Part shown: piece by piece, positions 52,633 to 61,101 of the stretch | Numbering within the stretch: position 1 is the first letter of the stretch | Layout of the letters: every line of letters starts with the position of its first letter | Source of the DNA: Saccharopolyspora sp. SCSIO 74807 | GTDB lineage: Bacteria; Actinomycetota; Actinomycetes; Mycobacteriales; Pseudonocardiaceae | NCBI RefSeq assembly: GCF_037023755.1 | Contig: NZ_CP146100.1 | Span: forward strand, 2,544,501-2,608,500 | Direction of reading: 5' to 3' | Length of the DNA stretch: 64,000 nucleotides | The notes under the pieces: generated by a model | Seen by the model: only the letters and a program-made list of their open reading frames with translations | The model's database searches: none | What the model was told of the DNA's origin: nothing | Program-made: the position numbers and the translations under genes

Positions 52633-53631
52633 TCATGGCTCCTGCTGCGTGCTGCCGCGCGTGACCAGACGAGCCGACAGGGTCTTGGTCGTCGCCTCGA
52701 TGTGGTCGCCGCCGATGCGGCTGAGCAGCAGCTGCGCCCCGATGGCGCCCATGTCGTAAGCGGGCTGCGCGACCACCGTCAGCGGCGGATCCAGCAGCGT
52801 CGTCCACGGCGCGTCGTCGAACGCGATCACCCCGACGTCCTTGCCGGGCCGCAGCTCCAGCTCGGCGAGGGTCCGCAGCACCCCGACCGCCATCGCGTTG
52901 TTCGCCACCAGCAGCCCGTCCGGGCGCTCGTCCTGCACCAGCAGCTCGCGGGCGGCGCGCGCGGCGCCCTGCGCGCGGAACTCCGAGCGGCGCACCCACT
53001 CCGGTCCACCGGTCAGCCGCGCCGTCCGCAAGCCGTCCTCGAAACCCGACAGCCGGTCGTCCGCAGTGGGCACCCCGTACGGCCCGGTGAGGCAGCCGAG
53101 GCGCTTGTAGCCCTGCCCGGCCAGGTGCAGCGTCGCGCTCTCCGCGGCTTTGCGGGAGTCGACGAGCACCGTGTCGCCGCCCCCGTCGGGCAGTGGCCGG
53201 TCCAGCGCCACCGACGGAGTCTGATGGCTGTTGAGCAGCGACGCGCTGTCGCCGCGCCCCGTCGGGGACAGCAGCACGCCAGCGACCCGCTCCTGCAACG
53301 CCACGTTGATGTATTCGCGCTCCTTGGCCGGATCGTCGTCGGAGTTGCACAGCACCACCGAGTAGCCCGCCGCGTGCGCGATGTCCTCCACGCCGCGCGA
53401 GATCGCGGTGAAGAACGGGTTCTCCACGTCGGAGATGATCAGTGCCAGCACCGCGGTCTCTTGCTTGCGCAGGTTGCGGGCCGGGCCGTTCGGGCGGTAT
53501 CCGAGTTCGTCGGCCGCCGCGCTCACCCGCGCCGCGAGCTCCGGGTCGACCGTGCTCTTGCCGTTGAGCGCGCGGGAGACCGTGGCCGTGGAGACACCGG
53601 CCCTCGCCGCCACGTCGCTGATCGTCGCCAC
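52633..53631 (-). CDS. LacI-family transcriptional regulator
   Basis: A 332-residue repressor. The N-terminal LacI helix-turn-helix (TISDVAARAGVSTATVSRAL) and hinge (RPNGPARNLR) precede a periplasmic-binding-protein-like sugar domain. GTG 53631 is chosen because AGGAGG lies 5 nt upstream. It is divergent from the isomerase/kinase operon, and an imperfect palindrome with a central CG at 53711-53726 fits its site. The same site lies before the GH172-like gene region, so it probably controls both. The inducer is likely a pentose or its phosphate. Confidence 0.93.
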   Translation of the reverse strand: MATISDVAARAGVSTATVSRALNGKSTVDPELAARVSAAADELGYRPNGPARNLRKQETAVLALIISDVENPFFTAISRGVEDIAHAAGYSVVLCNSDDDPAKEREYINVALQERVAGVLLSPTGRGDSASLLNSHQTPSVALDRPLPDGGGDTVLVDSRKAAESATLHLAGQGYKRLGCLTGPYGVPTADDRLSGFEDGLRTARLTGGPEWVRRSEFRAQGAARAARELLVQDERPDGLLVANNAMAVGVLRTLAELELRPGKDVGVIAFDDAPWTTLLDPPLTVVAQPAYDMGAIGAQLLLSRIGGDHIEATTKTLSARLVTRGSTQQEP

Positions 53632-53678
53632 CGGACCTCCTGCTTTCAACCTGGCCGCGCGGTCGCGGCGTGGATTCC

Positions 53679-53726
53679 TTGACAGCCCTGCTGACCTCAG
53701 AATAACTTCCGAGAAAACGATTGCTC
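53679..53726 (+). promoter_or_regulatory. Promoter and LacI-type operator, copy 2
   Basis: TTGACA (53679-53684), an 18-bp spacer and TAACTT (53703-53708), then CC and GAGAAAACGATTGCTC (53711-53726). The 16-mer is the reverse complement of the site at 44506-44521. It drives the isomerase gene starting at 53820, with the divergent lacI-type gene on the other side. Confidence 0.85.
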
Positions 53727-53819
53727 ATAGCCCGGTCGGTCAACGGTGCACGAAACTCCGGGTAGTCGCGTCCGGATCGATGCCCAGCCCGCCCTGGCCG
53801 GAACATCTCGGGAGGGACC

Positions 53820-55235
53820 GTGGCCCGCATCGGTGTTGTCGGCATTTCCGACGGCCGTGATCACGTGCACGCGCGCAACGCGGAGTTCATCCAGACCAAG
53901 CAGGACGCACTGGTGCGTTCCCTGCAGTCCGCCGGGCACGAGGTCGTCGCCGGGCGCTCGCTGGTCGCCACCAACGTGCAGGCGAGCTCGGTGGCCCGGG
54001 AAGTCGCCGCCGCCGACGTCGACGTCACCGTCTTCTACTACACCGTCTGGGCGTTCCCGCACTTCACGATGCTGGCAGCGGACGCGACGCGGAGCCCGCT
54101 GGTGCTGGTCGCCAGCACCGACCCGACCGAGCCCGGCCTGGTGGGGATGCTGGCCGCAGGCGGCGCGCTGGACCAGATCGGGCGCAAGCACACACGCGCG
54201 TGGGGCGCGCCGGACGACGCATCGCTCGCCGAGACCATCGGGGTCCAAGCCACCGCGGCCGCCGCGGTGAAATCGCTGCACGGGTCCACGTTCGGCCGGT
54301 TCGGCGGGCGGCCGATGGGCATGAACACCGCTGTCGCCAACACCGACCAGTGGGCGCGGCAGTTCGGCATCGACGTCGAGGAGATCGACCAGTACGAACT
54401 CGTGCTGCGCGCGGACAAGGCCGACGCCAACGAAGCCCGCAAGGGCCGCGAGTGGATCGAGCAGTACGCGGCGGGGGTGCACTACGACGGCAAGAAGCTC
54501 ACCCCCGAGCTGCTGGAGCGCCAGATCCGGTCCTACCAGGCGGTGCGGGACATCATCGCCGAGCGCAACCTCGACTTCTCCGGGATCAAGGCGCAGCCCG
54601 AGCTGACCGAGAACTTCGCGACGATGGACGTCACCGAAGCGTTCCTCAACGACCCGTACGACTGGAACGGGCCGAAGGACACGCACGTGTGCGCGACCGA
54701 GGCCGACATGGACGGCGCGCTGACGATGCAGCTGTTCAAGCAGGTCGCGCGGACTCCGGTGCTGTTCGCCGACGTGCGGCACTACCACGGCGACCGGGAC
54801 ATCTGGGACCTGTGCAACTCCGGGCAGCACGCCACCTGGTTCGCCGGGCGCAGCGACGACCCGGCGGAGAACCTCTCGAAGGTCAACTTCTACCCGGAGG
54901 TGTTCTTCTTCCCCGCCGGTGGGGCGTCCGTGCAGCACATCGCCGCGCCCGGGCAGATGACGCTGGGCAGGCTCACCCGCGAATCCGGTGAGTACCGGCT
55001 GCAGCTGATGCTCGGCGAGTTCGAGAACTACGACGCGGCGACCAACCAGCAGCTCGTCGACCAGTCCACGCCGGAATGGCCGCACGCCTTCGCGCGGCTG
55101 GACACCCCGGGCGAAGTGTTCCTGTCCAACTTCGGCGCCAACCACATCCACGCGGTGCCCGGCGACTACCGCGCCGAGATGCGGGCCGTGGCCGAGCAGC
55201 TCGGGGTGCGCCTCGACGAGTGGACCCGCGGCTAG
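53820..55235 (+). CDS. L-fucose/L-arabinose isomerase-family protein
   Basis: A 471-residue sugar isomerase of the FucI/AraA fold. The segments TVFYYTVWAFPHF, KAQPELTENFAT and FPAGGASVQHIAAPG suit the metal-dependent aldose-ketose isomerase family. FucI-type enzymes also act on D-arabinose, so L-fucose, L-arabinose or D-arabinose are candidates. GTG has GGGAGGG upstream. A strong operator-promoter precedes it, and a FGGY kinase follows after 139 bp, so the pair makes a ketose phosphate. Confidence 0.88.
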   Translation: MARIGVVGISDGRDHVHARNAEFIQTKQDALVRSLQSAGHEVVAGRSLVATNVQASSVAREVAAADVDVTVFYYTVWAFPHFTMLAADATRSPLVLVASTDPTEPGLVGMLAAGGALDQIGRKHTRAWGAPDDASLAETIGVQATAAAAVKSLHGSTFGRFGGRPMGMNTAVANTDQWARQFGIDVEEIDQYELVLRADKADANEARKGREWIEQYAAGVHYDGKKLTPELLERQIRSYQAVRDIIAERNLDFSGIKAQPELTENFATMDVTEAFLNDPYDWNGPKDTHVCATEADMDGALTMQLFKQVARTPVLFADVRHYHGDRDIWDLCNSGQHATWFAGRSDDPAENLSKVNFYPEVFFFPAGGASVQHIAAPGQMTLGRLTRESGEYRLQLMLGEFENYDAATNQQLVDQSTPEWPHAFARLDTPGEVFLSNFGANHIHAVPGDYRAEMRAVAEQLGVRLDEWTRG

Positions 55236-55374
55236 GGCCTGTTTTTGCGCTTGTTTTGCGTAGGCGTTCGGGTAGCGGAACCTCAGCGGCCTTCTCGCCA
55301 GGCTCTGAGGAATTCGGCGCGCGGCGATCCCTACGATTTGCGTGGACGACCGGGACGAGCGGGAGGAACTGGCC

Positions 55375-56865
55375 ATGGCTGAGGGCGTGCTGATCGGCAT
55401 CGACATCGGGACCTCGAGTTCCAAAGGGGTGCTGGTCAGCACCGACGGGCGGATCCTGGCCCGGGCGACCAGGCCGCACGAGACCTCCTACCCGCATCCC
55501 GGCTGGGTCGAGCACGACGCGGAATCGGTGTGGTGGGCCGATTTCCGGGCGATCGTCGGCGAGCTGGTGCCCGCCGCGGAAGGCCGCAGCATCGAAGGAC
55601 TCGGCGTCAGCGGGATCGGGCCGGTGCTGCTGCCCGCCGACGGGGACGGGAATCCGCTGCGCCAAGCGATCCTCTACGGCGTGGACACCCGGGCGACCGC
55701 CGAGATCGCCGAACTCACCGAGGAGTTCGGGGCCGACGAGATCCTGCGCCGGGGCGGGTCCGCGCTGACCAGCCAGGCCGTGGGGCCGAAGATCCGGTGG
55801 CTGGCCAAGAACGAGCCGGAGGTCTACGCGCGCACCGAGAAGCTGCTGATGTGCAGCTCCTACCTGGTGCACCGGCTCACCGGGCGGTACGTGCTCGACC
55901 ACCACTCGGCCAGCCAGTGCGACCCGCTCTACGACTTGGGCGAACGCGCCTGGTCGAAGGAGTGGGCGCAGCGCGTCGCGCCGGACCTGCCGCTGCCGGA
56001 GCTGGCCTGGCCCACCGAGGTCGTCGGGCGCGTCGGCGCGGCGGCCGCCGCCGAGACGGGGCTACCGGAAGGGCTGCCGGTCACCGCCGGAACCATCGAC
56101 GCGTGGGCGGAGGCCACCAGCGCGGGCGTGCGCGAGCCCGGTGACGTGATGCTGATGTACGGGACCACGATGTTCTTCGTGCAGGTGCTCACCGACCCGC
56201 GGCCGCACCCGGCGTTGTGGGGCACCTGCGGAGTTTTCCCGGGCACCTACACGCTGGCGGCGGGCATGGCGACCTCCGGTGCGGTGACCGATTGGTTGCG
56301 GCGGTTCGTGGACGGGGACTTCGGGGAGCTGGTGCAACAGGCGTCCGGCGCGCCCGCGGGGAGCCGGGGGCTGCTGCTGTTGCCGTACTTCGCCGGTGAG
56401 CGGACGCCGATCTTCGACCCGGACGCGCGGGGCGTGCTGATGGGGCTCACCACCAGCCACGGGCGTGCCGAGGTGTACCGGGCGGCGCTGGAAGGAATCG
56501 GGTACGGCGTGCGGCACAACCTCGAGGCGATGGCCGATGCCGGTGGCCGCGCCGGGCGACTGGTCGCGGTCGGCGGCGGTACGCAGGGCGGGCTGTGGAC
56601 GCAGATCGTCTCCGACATCTCCGGGCAGGAGCAGCAGATTCCGAGCGAGACCGTGGGCGCGGCGTTCGGCGATGCGCTGATGGCCGGGGTCGGCACGGGC
56701 ACGGCGGTCAACGAGCGGGAGTGGAACCCAGTGGCGCGCACCGTCCTTCCCGACCCCTCCGCAACCGAGCGCTACGACGCCTTCTACCGCCACTACCTGG
56801 ACCTCTACAAGTCCACTGTGGACACCCAGCACTTCCTGGCCGACCAGCAGCGCGCCGCCGACTGA
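55375..56865 (+). CDS. FGGY-family carbohydrate kinase (xylulokinase-like)
   Basis: A 496-residue sugar kinase. ATG with GGGAGG 8 nt upstream. N-terminal phosphate motif GIDIGTSSSKGVLV, the FGGY adenosine-side motif VAVGGGTQGGLWTQIVSD and GTIDAWAEA are present. Family members phosphorylate xylulose, ribulose or related ketoses. Coming behind an isomerase it should act on that enzyme's ketose product; the exact sugar cannot be read from sequence. It is the second gene of the LacI-controlled operon. Confidence 0.92.
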   Translation: MAEGVLIGIDIGTSSSKGVLVSTDGRILARATRPHETSYPHPGWVEHDAESVWWADFRAIVGELVPAAEGRSIEGLGVSGIGPVLLPADGDGNPLRQAILYGVDTRATAEIAELTEEFGADEILRRGGSALTSQAVGPKIRWLAKNEPEVYARTEKLLMCSSYLVHRLTGRYVLDHHSASQCDPLYDLGERAWSKEWAQRVAPDLPLPELAWPTEVVGRVGAAAAAETGLPEGLPVTAGTIDAWAEATSAGVREPGDVMLMYGTTMFFVQVLTDPRPHPALWGTCGVFPGTYTLAAGMATSGAVTDWLRRFVDGDFGELVQQASGAPAGSRGLLLLPYFAGERTPIFDPDARGVLMGLTTSHGRAEVYRAALEGIGYGVRHNLEAMADAGGRAGRLVAVGGGTQGGLWTQIVSDISGQEQQIPSETVGAAFGDALMAGVGTGTAVNEREWNPVARTVLPDPSATERYDAFYRHYLDLYKSTVDTQHFLADQQRAAD

Positions 56866-56926
56866 GCGCGCCCGGCCCGGACCGGCGACTCGCTCCGGCG
56901 TCGAGTTCGCCGCCGGCCCGGTGAAA

Positions 56927-56967
56927 CTCGGCGTGCACGCGGAACCGCGCCCCGGGTGCACGCCGAG
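56927..56967. terminator. Bidirectional hairpin terminator
   Basis: A 12-bp perfect stem CTCGGCGTGCAC / GTGCACGCCGAG with a 17-nt loop between the convergent kinase and SDR genes. Confidence 0.8.
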
Positions 56968-57002
56968 GCCACGTTCGCGCGAGCGGCCTCCCCGCTGATC
57001 GT

Positions 57003-58034
57003 TCAGCTCGCGGTCGGCCGGAAGCCGTGATCGGCGAGGAAGCGTGCCGTGACCCGTGCCAGCTCCGCCACGTCCGGCTGGGTCAATCCGAGCGTCGACT
57101 CGACGCGGCGAGCTTCGGCGACCGGCAAGTCCTGCGCGGTGAGGAAGGTCAGCGCTTCGGCGCTGATCCCGGTCCAGCGGTCGAGACCGGCCTGCAGGCT
57201 CATCGCGGCCAGCGGGATCGGCACGCGCAGCCGCGGCGTGGCGACACCCAGCTCGTCCGCGACGATCCGCAGCAGATCGGCCAGCGGCGGAGTGTCGTGC
57301 AGCAGCCAGTACTGCCCGCCGGCCGTCTCCGCGAGTTCCGGCGCACCGGCCAGGAACTTCGCGAGGTGGTCCACCGCGACCAGCGGCAACCGGTGATCAC
57401 GCACGCCCGGCACGATCGGGAGCCGTCCGCGGTGCAGCGCCTGGACGAGGTCCGGCCAGCCCCAGAACTGGGAGGTCTGCCCGGTGCGCGAATCCCCGGT
57501 CACCGAAGCCGGATGCACCCTGGTCAACGGGACGCCCGTCGCTTCGGCGATGTCGCGGACGCGCGCATCGGCCGTGAGTTTGGAGTCGTGGTACCGGCTG
57601 GTGGCGAGCTTGCTCGAGCGCCGGTGCTGAAACCCGCTGATCAGCACCAGCCGATCGAGGCTCGAGCCGGAGGCGGCCAGTTCGGCGACGCGTTCGGAGC
57701 CGCGCACGTTGACCTGCCGAGCCTGCTCGGCAGGCAGCCCGAAAGACATCGCTGCGCCCAGGTGGAAAACCTGGCTCGCAGTGCGGGCGAGCGCGAGGTC
57801 AGCGGGGTCCATCCCGAGATCATCACGGGTCAGATCTCCGGCCAGCCCGTGCAGCAGGTCGCTCCGGCCGCCCCGCGCTTCCACCCATTCCCGCAGTTCC
57901 GCCAACCTGTGGCGCCCGTCCGGGTTGTCGCGCAGCAACACCGCCACCCGTCGGCCGCCGCCGGTCAGCTCGGGCAACAGCCAGCGGCCGATGAACCCGG
58001 TGCCGCCGGTGACGAAGGCGTCGATTCGCTTCAT
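57003..58034 (-). CDS. NAD-dependent epimerase/reductase-like protein (extended SDR)
   Basis: A 343-residue Rossmann-fold protein. The NAD(P) motif is TGGTGFIGRWLLPEL; the active-site pattern is YHDSK (Tyr/Lys). An extended C-terminal substrate domain follows. It resembles thioester-reductase-like or epimerase-like SDRs; the substrate is unknown. It starts with an overlap of one base with the upstream TetR gene (TGATG), so both are one operon, probably inducible by the regulator's ligand. Confidence 0.88.
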   Translation of the reverse strand: MKRIDAFVTGGTGFIGRWLLPELTGGGRRVAVLLRDNPDGRHRLAELREWVEARGGRSDLLHGLAGDLTRDDLGMDPADLALARTASQVFHLGAAMSFGLPAEQARQVNVRGSERVAELAASGSSLDRLVLISGFQHRRSSKLATSRYHDSKLTADARVRDIAEATGVPLTRVHPASVTGDSRTGQTSQFWGWPDLVQALHRGRLPIVPGVRDHRLPLVAVDHLAKFLAGAPELAETAGGQYWLLHDTPPLADLLRIVADELGVATPRLRVPIPLAAMSLQAGLDRWTGISAEALTFLTAQDLPVAEARRVESTLGLTQPDVAELARVTARFLADHGFRPTAS

Positions 58035-58612
58035 CACCGACCCTCCGCCGCGAGCAGAGCTGCGATGCGGTCCGCGACCTGCCGTAGCGGCGCCACGTCC
58101 CGGCGAGTCCGCGCCAGCAGCAGTGCACCCTCCAAAGAGGACAGTACGAGCACCGCCAGCTCCTCGGCCGCCGCGGTGTCCTCGCCGGATTGCACGAGGT
58201 GATCGCGGATCGACGCGAGCCACCGGTCGTAGCCCGCCCCGCACGCCGTGCGAACCGACTCGCTGTCCGCGTCGGCATCGAGCGCGACGGTTGCGATCGG
58301 ACAGCCGTCGAGGAAGTCCGAATCGGCCAATCGCGCCGCGAGCAGAGCTGCGAACTCCCGCACGGCCTGCGCCGGATCCGGCGTGCGCGCCAGGATCTCG
58401 TCGATGACCCGGCACAGTTCGTCCGCGCCCTGCCCGACCGCCTCGGCCGCCAACTGGTTCTTGCCGCCGGGGAAGTGGAAGTAGAGCGATCCCTTCGGAG
58501 CTCCCGCCTCGGCCAGGACCTGGTTGACCCCGGTCGCGTGGAAGCCCTGCCTGCCGAACAGTTCGCGTGCCGTCACCAGCACCCGGGCTCGAGTCTCGCC
58601 GCGCGTCGCCAT
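58034..58612 (-). CDS. TetR/AcrR-family regulator (LmrA/YxaF-like)
   Basis: A 192-residue repressor. The helix-turn-helix is FHATGVNQVLAEAGAPKGSLYFHF, typical of the LmrA/YxaF branch. A ligand-binding helical domain follows. ATG 58612 has no ribosome site; a TATAGT-like -10 lies 7-12 nt upstream, so the mRNA may be leaderless. A palindromic site TAGA-N6-TCTA lies 12 bp upstream, consistent with autoregulation of the TetR-SDR operon. Confidence 0.9.
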   Translation of the reverse strand: MATRGETRARVLVTARELFGRQGFHATGVNQVLAEAGAPKGSLYFHFPGGKNQLAAEAVGQGADELCRVIDEILARTPDPAQAVREFAALLAARLADSDFLDGCPIATVALDADADSESVRTACGAGYDRWLASIRDHLVQSGEDTAAAEELAVLVLSSLEGALLLARTRRDVAPLRQVADRIAALLAAEGR

Positions 58613-58623
58613 GGGCAAAACTA

Positions 58624-58637
58624 TAGAGACTGGTCTA
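58624..58637. promoter_or_regulatory. Probable TetR operator
   Basis: TAGAGACTGGTCTA has TAGA/TCTA symmetry and lies directly upstream of the TetR gene over its -10. It resembles the TAGACC-type boxes of LmrA/YxaF regulators. Confidence 0.6.
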
Positions 58638-58754
58638 GTAATTGCCAATGGTGATCGCGACGGACCCAATCGCGACGGGCTCCGCGGGGACGCGGCATCG
58701 TGCCGCGCCGGTGAAGCGGTCGTCCAGCTCGGTGTCGGACCAGGCTCGCCGTGT

Positions 58755-59693
58755 TCAGTTGTCGGTTTGTTCGGTGGGTACCAGGCCGTCCTCCTCCCTG
58801 CGGATCGTGTTGAGCTCGCTGCTGCCGTTGCCCGCGTTCTCCGCGAGCGGCTGCACGGCGCCGCGGAACGACTCGAGCGCGTCGAGTTCGCGGCGGCGGG
58901 CGGAGACGAACCGCTGCAGGTGGGTGCTGGAGAGGTTCACCGCCTCGACCGCGCCGGAGGCCGCGCGCTGCGCGCGGACCGCCTGCGCGCGGACCTGATC
59001 GATGTCCTCGGCGATGGTGCGTTCGGTCGCCGCGAACAGCGCCGCCGAGGCCAGCACGGCGAAACCGGTCGGCCCGCACAGGAAGACCCGCTTGTCCAGC
59101 AGCCACGACAGCAGGCTCGGATCGTTGTCCAGCGCGGTGACCACCGCCGCGTCCGACGGTACGAACATGATCGTGCCGTAGATCGCGTCCGCCCAGCGCT
59201 GGTAGCCCTTCCCGGACAACTCGGTGGCGCGGGACCGGATGTTGCGCACGTGCACCCGCAGCGCATCGCTGCGCTCCTGCGGATCGTCGGTGTCCATCGC
59301 CTCGGCCCACACCGCGAGGCTGGCCTTCGCGTCCACCGGGACCTGCCGCCCGCCGCCGACGGTGAGCACCATGTCCGGCCGCGCGGAACCGCCGCCGGCG
59401 AGGTCGGTCTGCACGCTGAAGTGGATCCCTTCCCGCAGTCCCAGCGACTTCGCCGTCTCGACCAGGACCTGCTCGCCCAGCTCGCCGCGGCCGGAGATGG
59501 ACGCGAACGCCACCTCGTAGCGCCGCAGCGCCGCCTGCTGCTCGACCGCGCGGGCGCGTTCCGCCTCCACCATGCGCATCGCCTCGTCCGCGCGGCGCGC
59601 GGAATCGGTGTAGAGCCGCCAGATCAGCAGCAGAGCCGCCGCGCACAGCAGCATCAGCACGATGACGACGGCGATCAGCACGCCGGTGCCCAT
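58755..59693 (-). CDS. rmuC: RmuC-family DNA recombination protein
   Basis: A 312-residue protein with an N-terminal membrane helix (VLIAVVIVLMLLCAAALLLIW), a short coiled coil and the RmuC nuclease-like domain (PVDAKASLAVWAEA, GTIMFVPSDAAVV). RmuC proteins are linked to limiting inversions and to recombination. ATG 59693 has GAGAGGAG 7 nt upstream. It is shorter than E. coli RmuC because most of the coiled coil is missing. It is divergent from sbcD. Confidence 0.93.
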   Translation of the reverse strand: MGTGVLIAVVIVLMLLCAAALLLIWRLYTDSARRADEAMRMVEAERARAVEQQAALRRYEVAFASISGRGELGEQVLVETAKSLGLREGIHFSVQTDLAGGGSARPDMVLTVGGGRQVPVDAKASLAVWAEAMDTDDPQERSDALRVHVRNIRSRATELSGKGYQRWADAIYGTIMFVPSDAAVVTALDNDPSLLSWLLDKRVFLCGPTGFAVLASAALFAATERTIAEDIDQVRAQAVRAQRAASGAVEAVNLSSTHLQRFVSARRRELDALESFRGAVQPLAENAGNGSSELNTIRREEDGLVPTEQTDN

Positions 59694-59919
59694 CTCGAAC
59701 TCCTCTCGGCTTGCAGGTGCCACCGATCATTCCGCACCGCACCGACGATCCGGGCGAGATCGTCCGCGGCATTCCGTGATCGGCCGGTCGCACCCGGTTT
59801 CACCTGCGGCGCAACGGAATCCGACACGCCGGGGAGTGTCGGGCGCCGCTGCGGCCGACACGCCGAAGCGCCCTGGGGGGTCGACGCGGCTGTCGGTGGA
59901 CGCCGCTAACTTGACCTCC

Positions 59920-61101
59920 ATGCGGCTGCTGCACACCTCCGACTGGCACGTGGGACGCACGTTCCACGGCCGCGACCTGCTCGCCGAGCAGGAAACGGTG
60001 CTGTCCGGGCTGGCCGACCTGGTCGCGGACGAGCACGTCGACGTCGTGGTCGTGGCCGGCGACCTCTACGACCGCGCGGTGCCCTCCGGTGAAGCCGTGG
60101 AGACCTGCGTGCGGGTCCTCGGCCGGTTGCGGGCGGCGGGCGCGCAGCTGGTGGTCACCCCGGGCAACCACGACTCCGCCGCCCGCGTCGGGGCGTTCGC
60201 CGAGTTCGCGGCGGCCGGGGGGCTGCACCTGCGCACCCGCATCTCCGAACTGCACCAGCCGGTGCTGATCGACGACGAGCACGGTCCGGTCGCCTGCTAC
60301 GGAATCCCTTACCTGGAACCGGATCCGGCCAAGCAGGCCCTGAACGCCACGGCCGGAGTCGCGGGCGCCTCCGAGGTCGCCGCGCGCGGGCACACCGCCG
60401 TGCTCACCGAGGCGATGAACCGCATCCGCGCCGACCTGGCCACCAGAGCGGGCGGAACGCGTTCGGTGGTGCTCGCGCACGGCTTCGTCACCGGCGGCGA
60501 CGCCAGCGACTCCGAACGCACCATCGCCGTCGGGGGTGTCGAACAGGTGCCGGGCTCGGTCTTCGACGGCGTCGACTACGTCGCGCTGGGCCACCTGCAC
60601 GGGCCGCAGCGACTGGCCGAGCACCTGCGGTATTCCGGCAGCCCGCTGGCCTACTCGTTCTCCGAGGCGCGGCAACGGAAATCGGTGTGGCTGGTGGACC
60701 TGGACGCACCTGGCCTGTCCAATGTGGAGCGCAGGGAGCTGCCGGTGCCGCGCGAGCTGGGCACCGTCGAAGGCACGTTGGAACAGCTGCTCACCGACCC
60801 GGAACACGCCGAGCTGGCGGATCGCTTCCTGTCCGTGACGCTGACCGACGAGGTCCGGCCGGTGGACGCGATGCGCAGGCTGCAGGAACGCTTCCCGCAC
60901 GCGGTTCACCTGGAATGGAAACCCGCGGGCGGGCGCGCGACCGCCGAACTGCACTACTCCGAGGCGGTGCGCGGACGGGACGACGTGGCACTGGCGGACG
61001 GCTTCGTCGCCGACTGCCGCGGAGCCGAACCCTCCACGGGGGAACGCTCGCTGCTGGCCGAAGCGCTGCGCGCGGTGGACGTCGCGGAGGTGCGGGAATG
61101 A
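59920..61101 (+). CDS. sbcD: Exonuclease SbcD (Mre11-like)
   Basis: A 393-residue metallophosphoesterase nuclease that with SbcC cuts DNA hairpins and ends. Metal motifs: SDWHVGRTF, GDLYDRA, GNHDSAA, and GHLHGPQ. ATG 59920 lacks a good ribosome site. Its stop overlaps the sbcC start by 4 nt (ATGA), giving coupled synthesis of the SbcCD complex. Confidence 0.95.
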   Translation: MRLLHTSDWHVGRTFHGRDLLAEQETVLSGLADLVADEHVDVVVVAGDLYDRAVPSGEAVETCVRVLGRLRAAGAQLVVTPGNHDSAARVGAFAEFAAAGGLHLRTRISELHQPVLIDDEHGPVACYGIPYLEPDPAKQALNATAGVAGASEVAARGHTAVLTEAMNRIRADLATRAGGTRSVVLAHGFVTGGDASDSERTIAVGGVEQVPGSVFDGVDYVALGHLHGPQRLAEHLRYSGSPLAYSFSEARQRKSVWLVDLDAPGLSNVERRELPVPRELGTVEGTLEQLLTDPEHAELADRFLSVTLTDEVRPVDAMRRLQERFPHAVHLEWKPAGGRATAELHYSEAVRGRDDVALADGFVADCRGAEPSTGERSLLAEALRAVDVAEVRE

